Assembly: GCF_004364325.1 (NCBI RefSeq)
Contig: NZ_SOCP01000008.1
Coordinates: 1 to 64,000 of the forward strand
Source: Actinophytocola oryzae
Lineage (GTDB): Bacteria > Actinomycetota > Actinomycetes > Mycobacteriales > Pseudonocardiaceae
Direction: 5' to 3'
DNA: 64,000 bases
A program made the translations under genes and the position numbers. The notes under the pieces were generated by a model, which saw only the letters and a program-made list of their open reading frames with translations, was not told the DNA's origin and searched no databases. Positions 12,001 through 24,000 of this stretch are shown piece after piece. Within the stretch, counting starts at the first letter, position 1, and every line of letters begins with the position of its first letter.

Positions 12001-15000
12001 CCAAACACTGGGTGCGGACCTGGGCGCAGGGCCTCGTGGCCGCGGGCCGGGACGGAGAAAGGGTCGCCAGGTCGACCGGCTTCGTGAGCAAGTCCGTGGT
12101 GAACCAGTGGGCGTCCGAAGCCCCGCCCACCGTCTCGGGAACCAGTTCGTCGCGGTCGTCCAGCCCGGCGATGCGGTCGGAGGCGTCGGAGTTCGGCGAC
12201 GGCGGCGTCGCCACGCCACCGTCCGTGCTCGACGACGAGACCTGGCGACACTCGGACGCCTCCACCGCCGAGTGGTTCGCCCCGGCCGACGAACCGTTGC
12301 GGCCGGCGGACTGGGAAGGACTGCGCGCCGGCGCCGAGGTCCGGACCGTGGACACCGAACTGGCCGACCCGCTCCTCACGGGCACCGCGCGCCCCGGGCG
12401 GCTGCCGAGGTTGCGACACCTGATCCGGTACGACGTCCGGCGGATGGAGGTGACGCCGGGCCGGTTCGTGCGGGAGTACACCGTCCGGTTGCGGCTGGAC
12501 GGCTCACGGGTGTCGGCCACCGACCGGGTCGCGGTCGAGCTGGACGTCAAGGCCGGCCTCGACGCGATGGTGAACAGAGGTTTCCGGCTGCCGGACGGTG
12601 ACCAGCTGCACATGCGGGTGGACTTCGTCGGCCGCGGCGAACCCGCGCACGCGGACATCACCCTGCTGCCCGCCGACGATCCGCGCAGGACCGACCAGAC
12701 GCGGTGGTCGCTGCGGGACCCGGGCAGGCGTCTCGCCCACGAGATCCCGCACTTCGCGGGATTGGTCGACGAGTACGTCCAGGGCACACGCGTGTTCCTG
12801 GCGAACGAGAACCGCGGCCGCGTGGTCGACGACGACGGACCGATGGGACGGCTGATCTCCTCGGCCTCGACGATCAAGCCACGACACGCCTGGGCGATCG
12901 AACGCACGATGGTCAGCCAGCTCGGCGATGTGCGGGGGTGGCACCCGGTGGCCGCACCGACGGCGCTCCCGGACCTCACCGGGAACGACCGCGCCGGGTC
13001 GGCGAGCGACGACTTCGTCCCGGTGTCCGATGTCCCTTACGCGCAACGGCTGGCCACGTTGCTGGAGGGCGGCGACACCCCGGTCGACTTCCGGGAGGTC
13101 CTGACGATCCTGCGCCAGTCCAACGCCCGCCGCGACGGCGAGCAGCTGCGTGACGCCTACGAACAGTCGCAGGGGCACAGCCTCGCCGATGCACTGACGG
13201 CGGCCCAGGAGGCGGGCAGGCTGACCGAGACCCAGGTCGACCGCGTCAACGAGGAGACAGGGCACATCCCGCCACGAAGCCTCGACGGCGCGGACTTCCC
13301 GCCGCCGCCCCGCACGGGCGGACTTCCCGGCACGCGGCCTGCGGACACCGTGGCTGTGCAGTCCTTCGCCGACGTGTTGCGGGACTGGATGGACGCGGGT
13401 GCCGAGCGGGACGCGCTCGAACTGCTGCGCACGCTCGACCGGGAGCCGCGGCGGGTGTGGGCGGTCGAGGACGCCTACCGGCTGCTGACGACCGATCAGC
13501 ACGGTGTGGGGCGGTCGCTCGGCGAGGACCTCGCCGCGGCGCTGCCCGGTGAGCGCGAGTACGTCGAGCACCTGTTCGCCCAGCCGATCCCCGACGAGGG
13601 CGTCCGGCAGGAGTGGACGGACCCGTCGCCGGTCGAGTGGGACGCGGCCCTGGAGTGGTTCCAGGCCGTCAGCCGGATGACCTTCGACTACCGGTTCGGT
13701 CAGGTGCCGGTTCCACACGGTTTCGCGTCGGACCACTGCTACATGCGAGCACACCTGGTGGCGCTGAAGCTGATCCAGCTGGGCACGCAGCCGAGGAAGA
13801 TCTTCATCGGCAGCAACGAGCCGCCGCTGAGCACGAGCTGGAACCTGCCTGACACGACGCGGATCGACCTCCCGTTCGCCTACCACGTCGCGTCGATGGT
13901 GTTCGTGCAGCGGGAGGGCGGTCCCGAATGGATGGTGTTCGATCCCACGCTGAGCGACCGTCCGCTGACCGAGGACGAGTGGATCGGCATGCTCGGTTCG
14001 TCGCCGGTGCGGCAGCGGATCGTCGGCCCGATCGACTCCGTGCTGGACGCGCTCAGGATCGTGAGCGCCGTTCCCGGCGCCGTGCGGGACGGTGTCCTGC
14101 GCGAGAAGACCGTGGTCGTCACGTCGCCGCGAGCACTGGAGCTGACCACCACCAACCTGCTTCCGCGCGGACCCGGCCAACCCGCGCTGGCCGCCGGTGT
14201 CGGTTCGGTCCGAACGCTCGACGAACAGTACGGGCGACAGGTGGATGCGGGACTGGCACACGACTCGGCTGTCCTGTGGCTGCAGGAGGTCGGCGGGGAG
14301 ATCTTCCGGTTGATCAGCGGTTTCCTCGACGGTCTCCGGCGTGAGGCTCTGCCGCTCGTCGAGCGTGACGTCGTCGAGCTCGTGCGCGAGGCCGTCGCGG
14401 TGTCGGTGGGCATCGAGAGGGTCGGCGACATGCTGGAGTACAGCCCCACCCTGGAAGCCTTGCTGCGCGACACCCTGCCGAACCGGTTCGCCGATCTCGG
14501 CCGCGAGGACCTGTCGGACGCCAGCTCCGACGACTCGGACTTCGTCGGTCTGCCGCCCACTACCGACGGTTCAGCCCCCGGTGGGGAGGTGCCGCTGGCT
14601 TCGCTGACGGCGTGGGTCGGCGGCGCGGTGGCGCGGCTGACCGGAGGCTGGGTGACCGAGGTCGACCCAGCGCTGGTGCAACAGATCCACGTCAGCCTCG
14701 GGGAGAACGCCGCGCACCACGACGTGGCCGGACTGGTCGACGTGATCGCGCGGACCGCCCTTCCGCACGCGGCAGCGGCGGTGGGTTATTCGTGGTCCAC
14801 GGGCCTCTCGTTCGCCCGGGATGCCCAGGCCGGGTTGGCGGATCCCGTGACGCAGCGGTGGCTGGTGGGGAAGTTCGGCAGGTTCGACACCGAAGGGCGG
14901 ATGTTCACCGCGTCACGGCTGGCCGAGCTGATCGGTCTGCCTGGCGTGGTGTCGGCTGCCGACGTGTCCCGCTGGTGGACGGAGGTCGGTGTCTCGCCGG

Positions 15001-18000
15001 ATCTCCAGGAGCGGTTCGAGGCGGCCGCCGCACTGACCCATGACTTCCTCTCCTGGCAGCCACGACAACCTGGTGAGAAGTTGGACCAACTGTTCCCCTC
15101 CGACACGACGCGGTCCAGACGCAGTCTGTGGACGACGTCCTGGCTCGTCGTGCAGGCGTTGCGGACCGACGCGACGACCGGGGAGCCGCTCCTGACCGCC
15201 GAGATCGGCAGGTACCTCGGTCTCAACGAGAACACCGTCTCGAAGCGGTTGTCCGCACTCGGACTCGGCGTCGCGGTGCGGAGGAGGATCGCCGGGTCGA
15301 TGCGCACGCCCCATCCGGATTTCCTGGCATACCGGCCCTCGCCCGAGCACCCCACGGTGGAGTCGTTCGCCAGCTCGCGGAACTTCGGCATCGACCTGAC
15401 CCGCGACATCAACGGTCACGTCGTCGACCCGGAGGCTCGGTACTGGGTCACGTCGTGGCAACAGGCGGCGAACGTCGCCGGTCCGCCGACACGTCGCGTG
15501 GACAAGCGGCCGAGGCCGACGGGTCCTCCCGCGCCGCCGGTCTCGACCTCGTCCGCGCCGCCGGGCCGTCCGTCGTTCGGGGACGTGGTGTCCGCCGCCG
15601 TGCGGTTGTCCGGTGCTCGGGTGACGGCACTGGATCCCGTGATGATCGAGGAGGCCAGTGCGACGCTCTGGGAGGTGACCCAGGGATTGGTTCGGGGCGC
15701 GGCCGCCGAGCTGATCGCGTCGACGATCCTCGCCGACCTGGGTGTGCCGGTGGTGCGGCAGGGTGGCGGCCCTGCCGGCGGGGCACCGGCCCGCTTCGCC
15801 GACACCCGGTTCTGGGCCGCTGTCTCGACCTGGGTCGGCTCGGTGCGGGACGGGGCCGTGTCCGTGCCGGAGGCGTGGTTGTGGCCGCCTGCCCGTGATG
15901 CCGCGGCGTGGGTCGCGGAGTCGGCGCGGCTTTCCGAAGGCCGGTTGGCCGGTGTGGAGCCTGCGGTGCGTGCGGAGCTGCTGGCGGACGCGGCGTCGAT
16001 CGTCACGCGCCAGCACCGGACGCCGTTGGTGATCGAGGGCCGTGGCGGGGTGGGAGCGGCGTGGCTGCGACCGTTGATCGACGACGTGGAGACACTGGTC
16101 GCGCACCAGCTGCTCGACAGCGGTCCCTTCGCGGCCGCGGCGCTCTCGTCGAGGTTGGCCGACGCGCTGGGCACCCGGCGACCCGCGGACGCGTCGGCGG
16201 CCGAGCCGCTCGACGTGACCGGTCAGCGGCAGCAGGCCGGCGAGTCGTCCGTGCCGACAGGTCCACCCCTGGATCCGCGGCGGATCGAGCAGGAGGCCGC
16301 GGACGCACGTGACCGGGTCGCGGTGGCGCTCGGGCAGGCCCGGATGGCGCAACGGCACACGGCGACCGAGCTGGAGCTGCTCGCCAGGTCGGTGCGGGAG
16401 GCCTACGGCGCGGTCGTCGGCACCGGAGAGGCGCTGGAGCTGGCCTCACAGCGGTTCGAGGACGCCGAGAAGTACTGGTCCGCCCTGCGCGAGCCGGACA
16501 AGTTCGGCAAGGAGGCCGGCACGGACCTGGACGCGGCCGACGCCGTCGTGGAAGCGACGGGCGCCGACCTCATCGCGGCGCAGTCCTCCTACACGGCGGC
16601 GCGGACCGCCTACGACAGGGCCGTCGAGGCCGAGTCCCGCGCGACGCGGGCGCTCGCCACGGCCACGGCCGCCACCGAGCAGATCGCGGCGCACCTGGCG
16701 ACCGCGAACACCGCCACCGCCGCGGTGGCGGGCGCGGGCACGCGGGCCGGCGAGCACCGTGACACCGTGCTGGCCGCCGAGAACGCCGCGAACCTGCGCC
16801 GGGACGAGGCCAGGAGTGCCGTCGACACCGCCAAGCAGGCCAGGGAGGACGCGAAGGAGGCCGCCAGGCAGGGTGGTATCGAACGGGGACTCGCCCAGCT
16901 GTCGGTCCTGCCGCCCGGCGCCGAGGTGCGGATCGAGACCCTCGGCCCGCTCGACGCGCTCGCCGCCGCGGTCGCCGACCTGACCGGCCTGCCCGAGGAC
17001 TCGGTCGCCGCACAGCTCGCCGGCCTCGGCCCCGAAGGGCTCGCGCAGGCGGTCAACAGCGGCAGCCTGCAGGTCACCACACCGAACGGCCCCGTCGACA
17101 TCGCGGTCACCGCGGACCTGCACCGGCCCGCGGACACCACGACCGCGCCACCGCACGGGCGACCCACCGCGAGCGCGCGGGCGACATCGCGCGAGGTCAG
17201 CGTCCCACGCGCGTCGACGACGTCGAGCAGCCTGCCCCTGCGCATCCCCCTGCTGTTCGTCACGCCGCTCGACGCCCTCAGCCTGCTGGGCCGGCCGATG
17301 GTCTTCGCCGGCGGGATGACCAGGCGGACACAGAGGTTCGAGTCGGCCACGGTCTCCGGGGCGAGGACCACCACCTACCGGTCGATCGTGCCGGCCACGA
17401 TGGTCCTCACCGCGAGCCGTCCCGGCCTGGAGCCGCTGGTGGCGCCCGTCGAGGCCGGTCTGCGCCTGCCGGGGATCACCCGCACCGGCGTCGCGATGCC
17501 GAACCCCGTGCCGGTGGAGGCGTTCCCGCTGCTGCGGTCGGGCGTGGTCACCGTCCCGCCGTCGTTCGAGCCAACGCTGGGTCGTTCGGAGCCCGTCACC
17601 AGCGCACTCCGGACCGTGCTCCTCACCCATGACGAGAACCCGGTGCGGGTCACCGTGGACGGCGAGGCGACGACGATCACGCCGACCGCCCAACCCTCGA
17701 TCACCCTGTTCGGCACCACCGAGGTCGAGCACGCGCACTTCGCGGGCCACGGCTCCGCCTGGTCGACCGCGCGCGGCAGCGACGCGTCGTTCGGTGCCGG
17801 CTTCTTCGCCGGCACGAAGCGGTGGTTCGCCGGCCTGTTCAGCGACTTCGGCTCCTGGGCGACCGAGGCGGCCACCCTGGCCACCGAGCGGTCGACGGGG
17901 CACGGCTTCTGGGACACCGAGCTGGTGTACCGGGTGGAGCGGCCGGCGCGGCTCGGCGGCGCCACCGGCGTGCACGACACCGTGCGGAGCACCGTCACGC

Positions 18001-21000
18001 TGACCGTGGCGGACGCCCGCAGGCTCGGCCTGCCGCTGCCGGCACACCTGACCGGCAGCCAGGACGTCAACCCCAACAACCCGAAGGTGTACTGGTTCGG
18101 CAAGGACGCCATCCGGTCGGTCGACACCAACAAGGTCGTGCCCGTGCTGTCGTACGGACTCGGCCGTGCGGGCGCGGCGGCCGTGGCCGCCAAGTTCGGC
18201 ACACCGGACAGCGCGCGGGACGCCATGTACAACGCCATACACGGCACCGAGGCGGTCACCTGGCAGGAAGGCGGCCGCACGCACCACCTCGAGTTCCACG
18301 CGGAGCTGTCCGCGCCGGCCACGACGGTGCCGTCGAGCCTGACCGAGATGGGTGCCGAGGACCGCGCCGCCGACCAGTTCCGCCGCACGCTCGACCCCAG
18401 GCGGGGCGCGCGCGCCGGGGCAGGCGGCGCGAACGTGGTGACCGGCACCGACAACCCCAACGCGAACCCGTACCGGGGCGGGCCGTCCACCTCCGGCGGC
18501 GCGCCACGCGCGGCGGTCACCGGCACGTGGGAGTCCGGCCACGTGAACAAGTCCGGCTACACCGGCAAGGACGGGCGGTCCAGCAAGTCCTACGGCGGCC
18601 TGCGTGACTTCTCCGGCACGGTCGAGTTCACGCTCGGACACCGCTCCACCCCGACGCCGAACTGGGCGCAGCGGTTCTTCCTCGGCGGCCGTCAGCTGTT
18701 CGGAGCGAAGGCGAAGGACCGGCTCCACGGGCCGTCGGCGGCGGACATCGACCGGGTGCTCGCCGGCGAGCCGGCCGGCCAGCAGGGCCTGCGCACGGCC
18801 ACCGTGTCAGGCGCGGTCGAGGTGTCGACCACGGCGGACAAGCTCCGCTGGGCGACCCAGCCGCTGCCGGACAGCGCCATGACCGCCGGCATCTACCTCG
18901 GCACCCCGCCTCCGGCGCCGGAGGCGGTCGGCCGGGGCGCGTTCGGCGACTACGCCAACGTCGAGCACGTGTGGGTCACGCCCAACACCACCGAGGGCCT
19001 GTACATCGCGCTGGCGAAGCGGGTCGAGGCCGCGGAGGGTTCGCAGGCGGCACCCGGCCCGTCCACCCGCGTCCCGCCGAAGGGTTCCGGGAGCTGGTCG
19101 TCCTGGGGTCAGGACCGGCTCGTGGAGACCAGGACGGTGGACGCGCGGACCACCACGAACGTCTACGACTACAAGCACTCCGAGCTGACCCGTCCCGGCA
19201 CCACCTCGGCCGACGCCGTGCGCAACTTCGTCGGGCAGGCGGGCAGCCGGGGCACGGCGAGCCAGGGCATCAGCGGCAGGGGCTCGCGCAGCGGGCGGAT
19301 GCTGGCGCCGGGCCGGCTGACCGACTTCAACGGCGAGCTGACGGCGCGGGTCGACTACTCCGCGCCGAGGCTGCTCGACGTGTCCCCCGACAGCTCGTTG
19401 AAACGCACGCAGCTCGGCGAGCACGTCACCGGCACCACGAAGGCCACCGCCGTGGGCGTCGAGGGCGAGGTGAGCCTCGGCTACTCCTCGCGGCGCGAGG
19501 GTGCCGTCGGCTCGGCGGTGCGTGCGGTCTTCGGCGGTGGCTGGCGAGGTGGCCGCAACAAGACCGCCGACCTGACCAGCGGCGCCAAGCAGGCGTTCAA
19601 GTACCGGGGCCCGACCGCGCTGGTGGTGCTGGACGCCCGGTACACCTACGAGGCCGACCTGAACCTGCGCAACGTCGTCAAGACGCTGCCGTTCGCCCCG
19701 CTGCCGGTGACGGTCGACCAGCCGAACGGTGTCCTGGTGGAGCTGCCGGTCCAGCACGCGATCGCCCTGTTCACCTCGGCCGGGGTGCCGGTGCCCGCCG
19801 ACCTGGCCGGTGCGCTGCCGGACCCGGTGACGCCCGTCGCCGACCCGGCGCGGACACTCCTGCCCGAGGACGGCGGCTACGCGTCCTTCGGCGACACCAC
19901 GGTCGTCGACGCGACGCTGCGGTCACCGCTCACGGAGGTCGGGAACGCGCTCACCACCCTCGGGGTGACGAGCAACAAATGGCGCGCGGAGGTCCTCAAC
20001 CAGGTCGACGAGATGCTGAACGGCCCGAACGGGCACGTGTGGCTGAAGGACGTGCTCGTCGGCGACCAGGGCCACGGCGGTGTGATCTCCGTGCCGGACC
20101 CGGGCGTGCTGCTGCAGGACGTCGTCGACATCCGGGTCACCGCACGGCCCGCCGACCGGGAGCCGCCAGAGCCCCCGGTCCCGCCGGTCATCCCGGTCAA
20201 GCAGAGCAACGACAACTACGTGACCGTGTCCACACAGGACAGGAAGAACACCACGTGGTCGGCCGCCGTGGCGGTCGAAGCCGGCGTGCACGGCCGCAAG
20301 GACACGGCGCCGTCGAAAGAACCCGACCAGGACGGCGGGCCAGGGCAGCCGCGGGCGACCCCCGGCACGTGGTCCCTCGGGGCCACCCCGCAGATCTTCG
20401 GCGGCGCGAGGAGCCGCAGGACCGACGTGATCCTCCCCGGCGGCGGCACCGAGAAGGTCAGCACGCACGTCGACACCGACAAGGTCGGCCGGACGGGCCA
20501 CGAGGTCGACTACGAGCTGACGATCACCCGCCGCCGGGCACCCATGCCGATGCTCGACACCCCGCTGCTCGGCGTGCCAAGGCACGTCGACCTCGACCGC
20601 ACCGCGGTGCCCCCGGTCATCCTGGCGGGTGCGGTCGTGCTGCAGTCGCCGAGCGCCTCCGCGTCGCCGCCCCTGACCGGGCCCGAGACGCCGCCCACGG
20701 TCACGGTCCTGACCACCCGCCCGCCGAGGAACCAGCCGATGTTCGAGGAGACCGGCGGCTGGCGGGTCGAGTCGATCGGCGCGAGCACCGCGTCGGCCGT
20801 CCACGACGCGGTCTACGCGCAGCTGTCGAGCCAGCGACTGCCGACCGGACCGATCGGGCAGGACCAGCTCCGGGCGGCGGCGGGCACGCCGTCGGAGTAC
20901 ACGCGGCCGGGCGGCAACGCGGAGTACGTCGCGCACGCCATGACCAAGGGCAGCTCGTTGCACGCCGCGTCGAACGCCGTGTTCACCGGCGACAGGTACA

Positions 21001-24000
21001 GCTCGGCGAACGTCGTCGGTGCCAAGCACACCCTCTACGACTCGCTGTTCGACCTCACCGTCACCGCCGACTTCGACCCCGGCAGCTTCCGGCTGGTGCG
21101 TGCCCTGCCGGAGGGCACGGAGATGAACCTGTCCCACGAGCTGGAGGACGTCCGGCCCGAGGGCACGGTGACGACGTCCGCCAGCAGCTTCGGGCCGTCC
21201 GTGCCGTTCTTCGTCGGCGAGACCGTCGGTGCGCACGGGCCGGGTCCGACGAGCATCACCAGCGGTCCGCCCGCCGGCGAGACCATCGGCAACGACGCGG
21301 CGACCGGCGTCGTGACCAAGCCGGACACCGGCGGCAGCGGCGCCCACGGGGTCGACTACACCGGCCGTTCGTACCTGTTCCTGGCGAACGCGGACTTCTA
21401 CACCGAGGTCACCCGCCACGGTTCCAACTGGACCCAGTCCGCCGCCGCGTCGGTGCGTGGCGCTCTCGGCGGGCCGGATCCCCATTCGGTCGTCCGCATC
21501 GGCTCCCGCGACGACCTGCTCGTGCGGGTGTGGGAGCAGGAGGCACTCGACCGGGGCCTGATCACCGAGGCGGACGTCGCGGCGCACGCCGAGGAACGTC
21601 CGCCCGCCGTTCCCGCGGCGACCAAAAGGGCCGACCTCGCGGACACCGCGAACCAGCCGATCCCGTTGCGGGACCTGGCCGTGTGGGTCGACGGCGCCGC
21701 GGCGAAGCTGAGTGGCGGAGCGGTGCGGTCGGTCGACCGTGCTGCCGTCGAACGGGTCCACACGGCGCTGGGGGCGGACGCCGCCCGGCTGGGCACCGTC
21801 GAGCTGGCCGACCTGATCGCGCACAGCGTGCTGTCGCGTGCCGACGTGCCGATCGCGCGGCCGGGTCTGCCCGGCGGTGCCCCGAACGGTCCGCGACCGG
21901 GCCGGGCGGCGCCGGACGAGTCCGGGGATCCGGGGCCGTCGACGGGCCGGCCCCGGTACTCGGCACCGCCGGAGCACCTCGACGAGCCGCCGCTACCGAC
22001 GGACCCGGACGAGCCGATGCCGTTGCCGGCACTGGATCCGACGAGCGTCGCACTGCGCGATCTCAGCCGGTGGCGCCCCGGAGCTCCCGACGACACGTGG
22101 ATCAGGTACGCGTCCGGCGACTTCGCCGCGCCCGACCGGATGTCCTTCGCCCGCGACGCGAACGGGGTCCTGCTCGACGCCGACGCGACGGAGGCGGTGC
22201 GGTCGTGGGTCGTCGGGGCATTCGGCGCGATGGACGAGGACAGGGGTCTGTACACGGCGGCGACGGTGGCGGCGTTGGTCGGCCTGCCTGCCATGGTGGG
22301 TGCGGAGACGGTGTCCCAGTGGTGGTCGGAGGCGGGCATCCCGGCCACCGTGCAACAGGCGTTCTCGGAGGCGGCGGAGATTCCCTTCGAGTATCTGAGC
22401 TTCGACGGCCGGTTCGAGGGTGACTCACTGGCGACGTACCTGGGGTTGACCAACCACCAGGTGCCACCGGGCGTGGCGCCGAACATCGCACCGCCGCCGG
22501 GGGCGGACTTCGGTCGCGTGCGCTTCAACGACGGCCTTGCCGGGCGGCTGGTGACGTCCTGGGCGATCGTGAAGGGCGTTCAGTACGACCGAACGCGCAA
22601 GCGTCTTCACCACGGTGGCTCCGTCGCCCGGCTGTCCGGCCTCGTGACGACCAAAGCGGTGAGTACATGGTGGCGTCGGAGCGGTCTCACCCTGCAGGTT
22701 CGTGAGCTGCTCGCCGGTCCGTACCCGGTGCGGGAGGCACCCGGGGAGTTCCTGGCGTTCCGGCCGCGTGGTGAGGGTGACACCCTGGAGTTCTTCGTGT
22801 CGCCGCGAGACGAGCGGAACGTGGCGACACTGACGAACCTGGTGGTCCCCGGGGACCTGGGCTTCGCGCGCGACTCGGCCGGCGACCTCAGCGACCCGGA
22901 AGCCCTGCACTGGGTGCGGTCATGGGTGATCGCGGCCGCCGCGGCGGACGGCTACGACGCGGCTACCCTGGCGAGGATGACCGGCATGGTCCGGGAACCG
23001 ACCGTGCACCAATGGCTGATCGAGGCCGGGCTGGCGAGCGATGCCGACAGCGTCGAGTTCGGGCGGCGCGTGATCCAGCACGCCGCCGCGGCGGTCGGGG
23101 AGTTGCGTGACTACGAGCCCCGGTTCGAAGGCGACTCGCTGAGGGTGTACCTGGGGTTGTCAGACCGGCCGTTGCCGGCCGGCGTGCCGAGGAATGTCGC
23201 GGTGCCCGCGGGAATGAGCTTCGCCCGCGACAACCACGGCCATTTCGTCGACTCCTCCGCCGAACAGCTGGTGAGGTCCTTGGCGACCCTGTACTCGGTC
23301 CGGTTCAACAAGGCTACGAAGAGGCTGTACAGCTCGTCGGACGTGGCTGCCGCCATCGGTTTCGCCAGCAACCCGACGGTGCTCAAATGGTGGCGTCAGA
23401 GCGGTCTCACCCAGCGGGTTCGTGAGCTGGTCGCCGGTCCGTACCCGGTGCGGGAGGCACCTGAGGAGTTCCTGGCGTTCCGGCCGCGTGGTGACGGTGA
23501 CACGTTGATGTTCTACGTGTCACCCCGAGACGAGCGGAACGCGGCGAGCTGGACGAACCTGGAGCTGCCTGCGGACATCAGTTTCGCGCGCGACGCGAAA
23601 GGCGACTTCAAGGATCCGGAGGGCCTGCACTGGGTGCGGTCGTGGGCGCTGAGAAGGGTCGCGGAAGGCGAGTCCCATCGATCGGTGGCGAGAATGGCTG
23701 GCACGTTCCCGTCGGACGTGCCGCAGCGGGGCGGGTTGACCGCGACACTGGTGGGAACCTGGGCCAGGGCGGAGCGGGGCAGGCCCGTGACGCACCCGTC
23801 GAGTGATGGCCCGGTGACGGCGGTGGAGCCGGACTCGGTCATGGACGCCGGCCCGGCCATGGAGCCGGCGGCCGCGGTGCCGCCGTCGGAGGACGTGCGG
23901 TCGGTGCTGGACGGCGGTGGGCGGCCCACGTTCTTCTCCCTCGACTACGGGGACGGCTTCACGAGGACACTGCACGGGTTGACGTCTGCGGGAGACCTCG

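Noticed and set aside
18971..22423. 1150-codon alternate plus frame within the giant
   Set aside because: Arg/Gly-rich, no motif; the main frame continues without a break.
11460..23770. The giant as a transcription factor because of the HTH-like repeats
   Set aside because: A type VII-type leader and enzyme domains argue against a regulatory role; HTH-like units can be structural or protein-binding.
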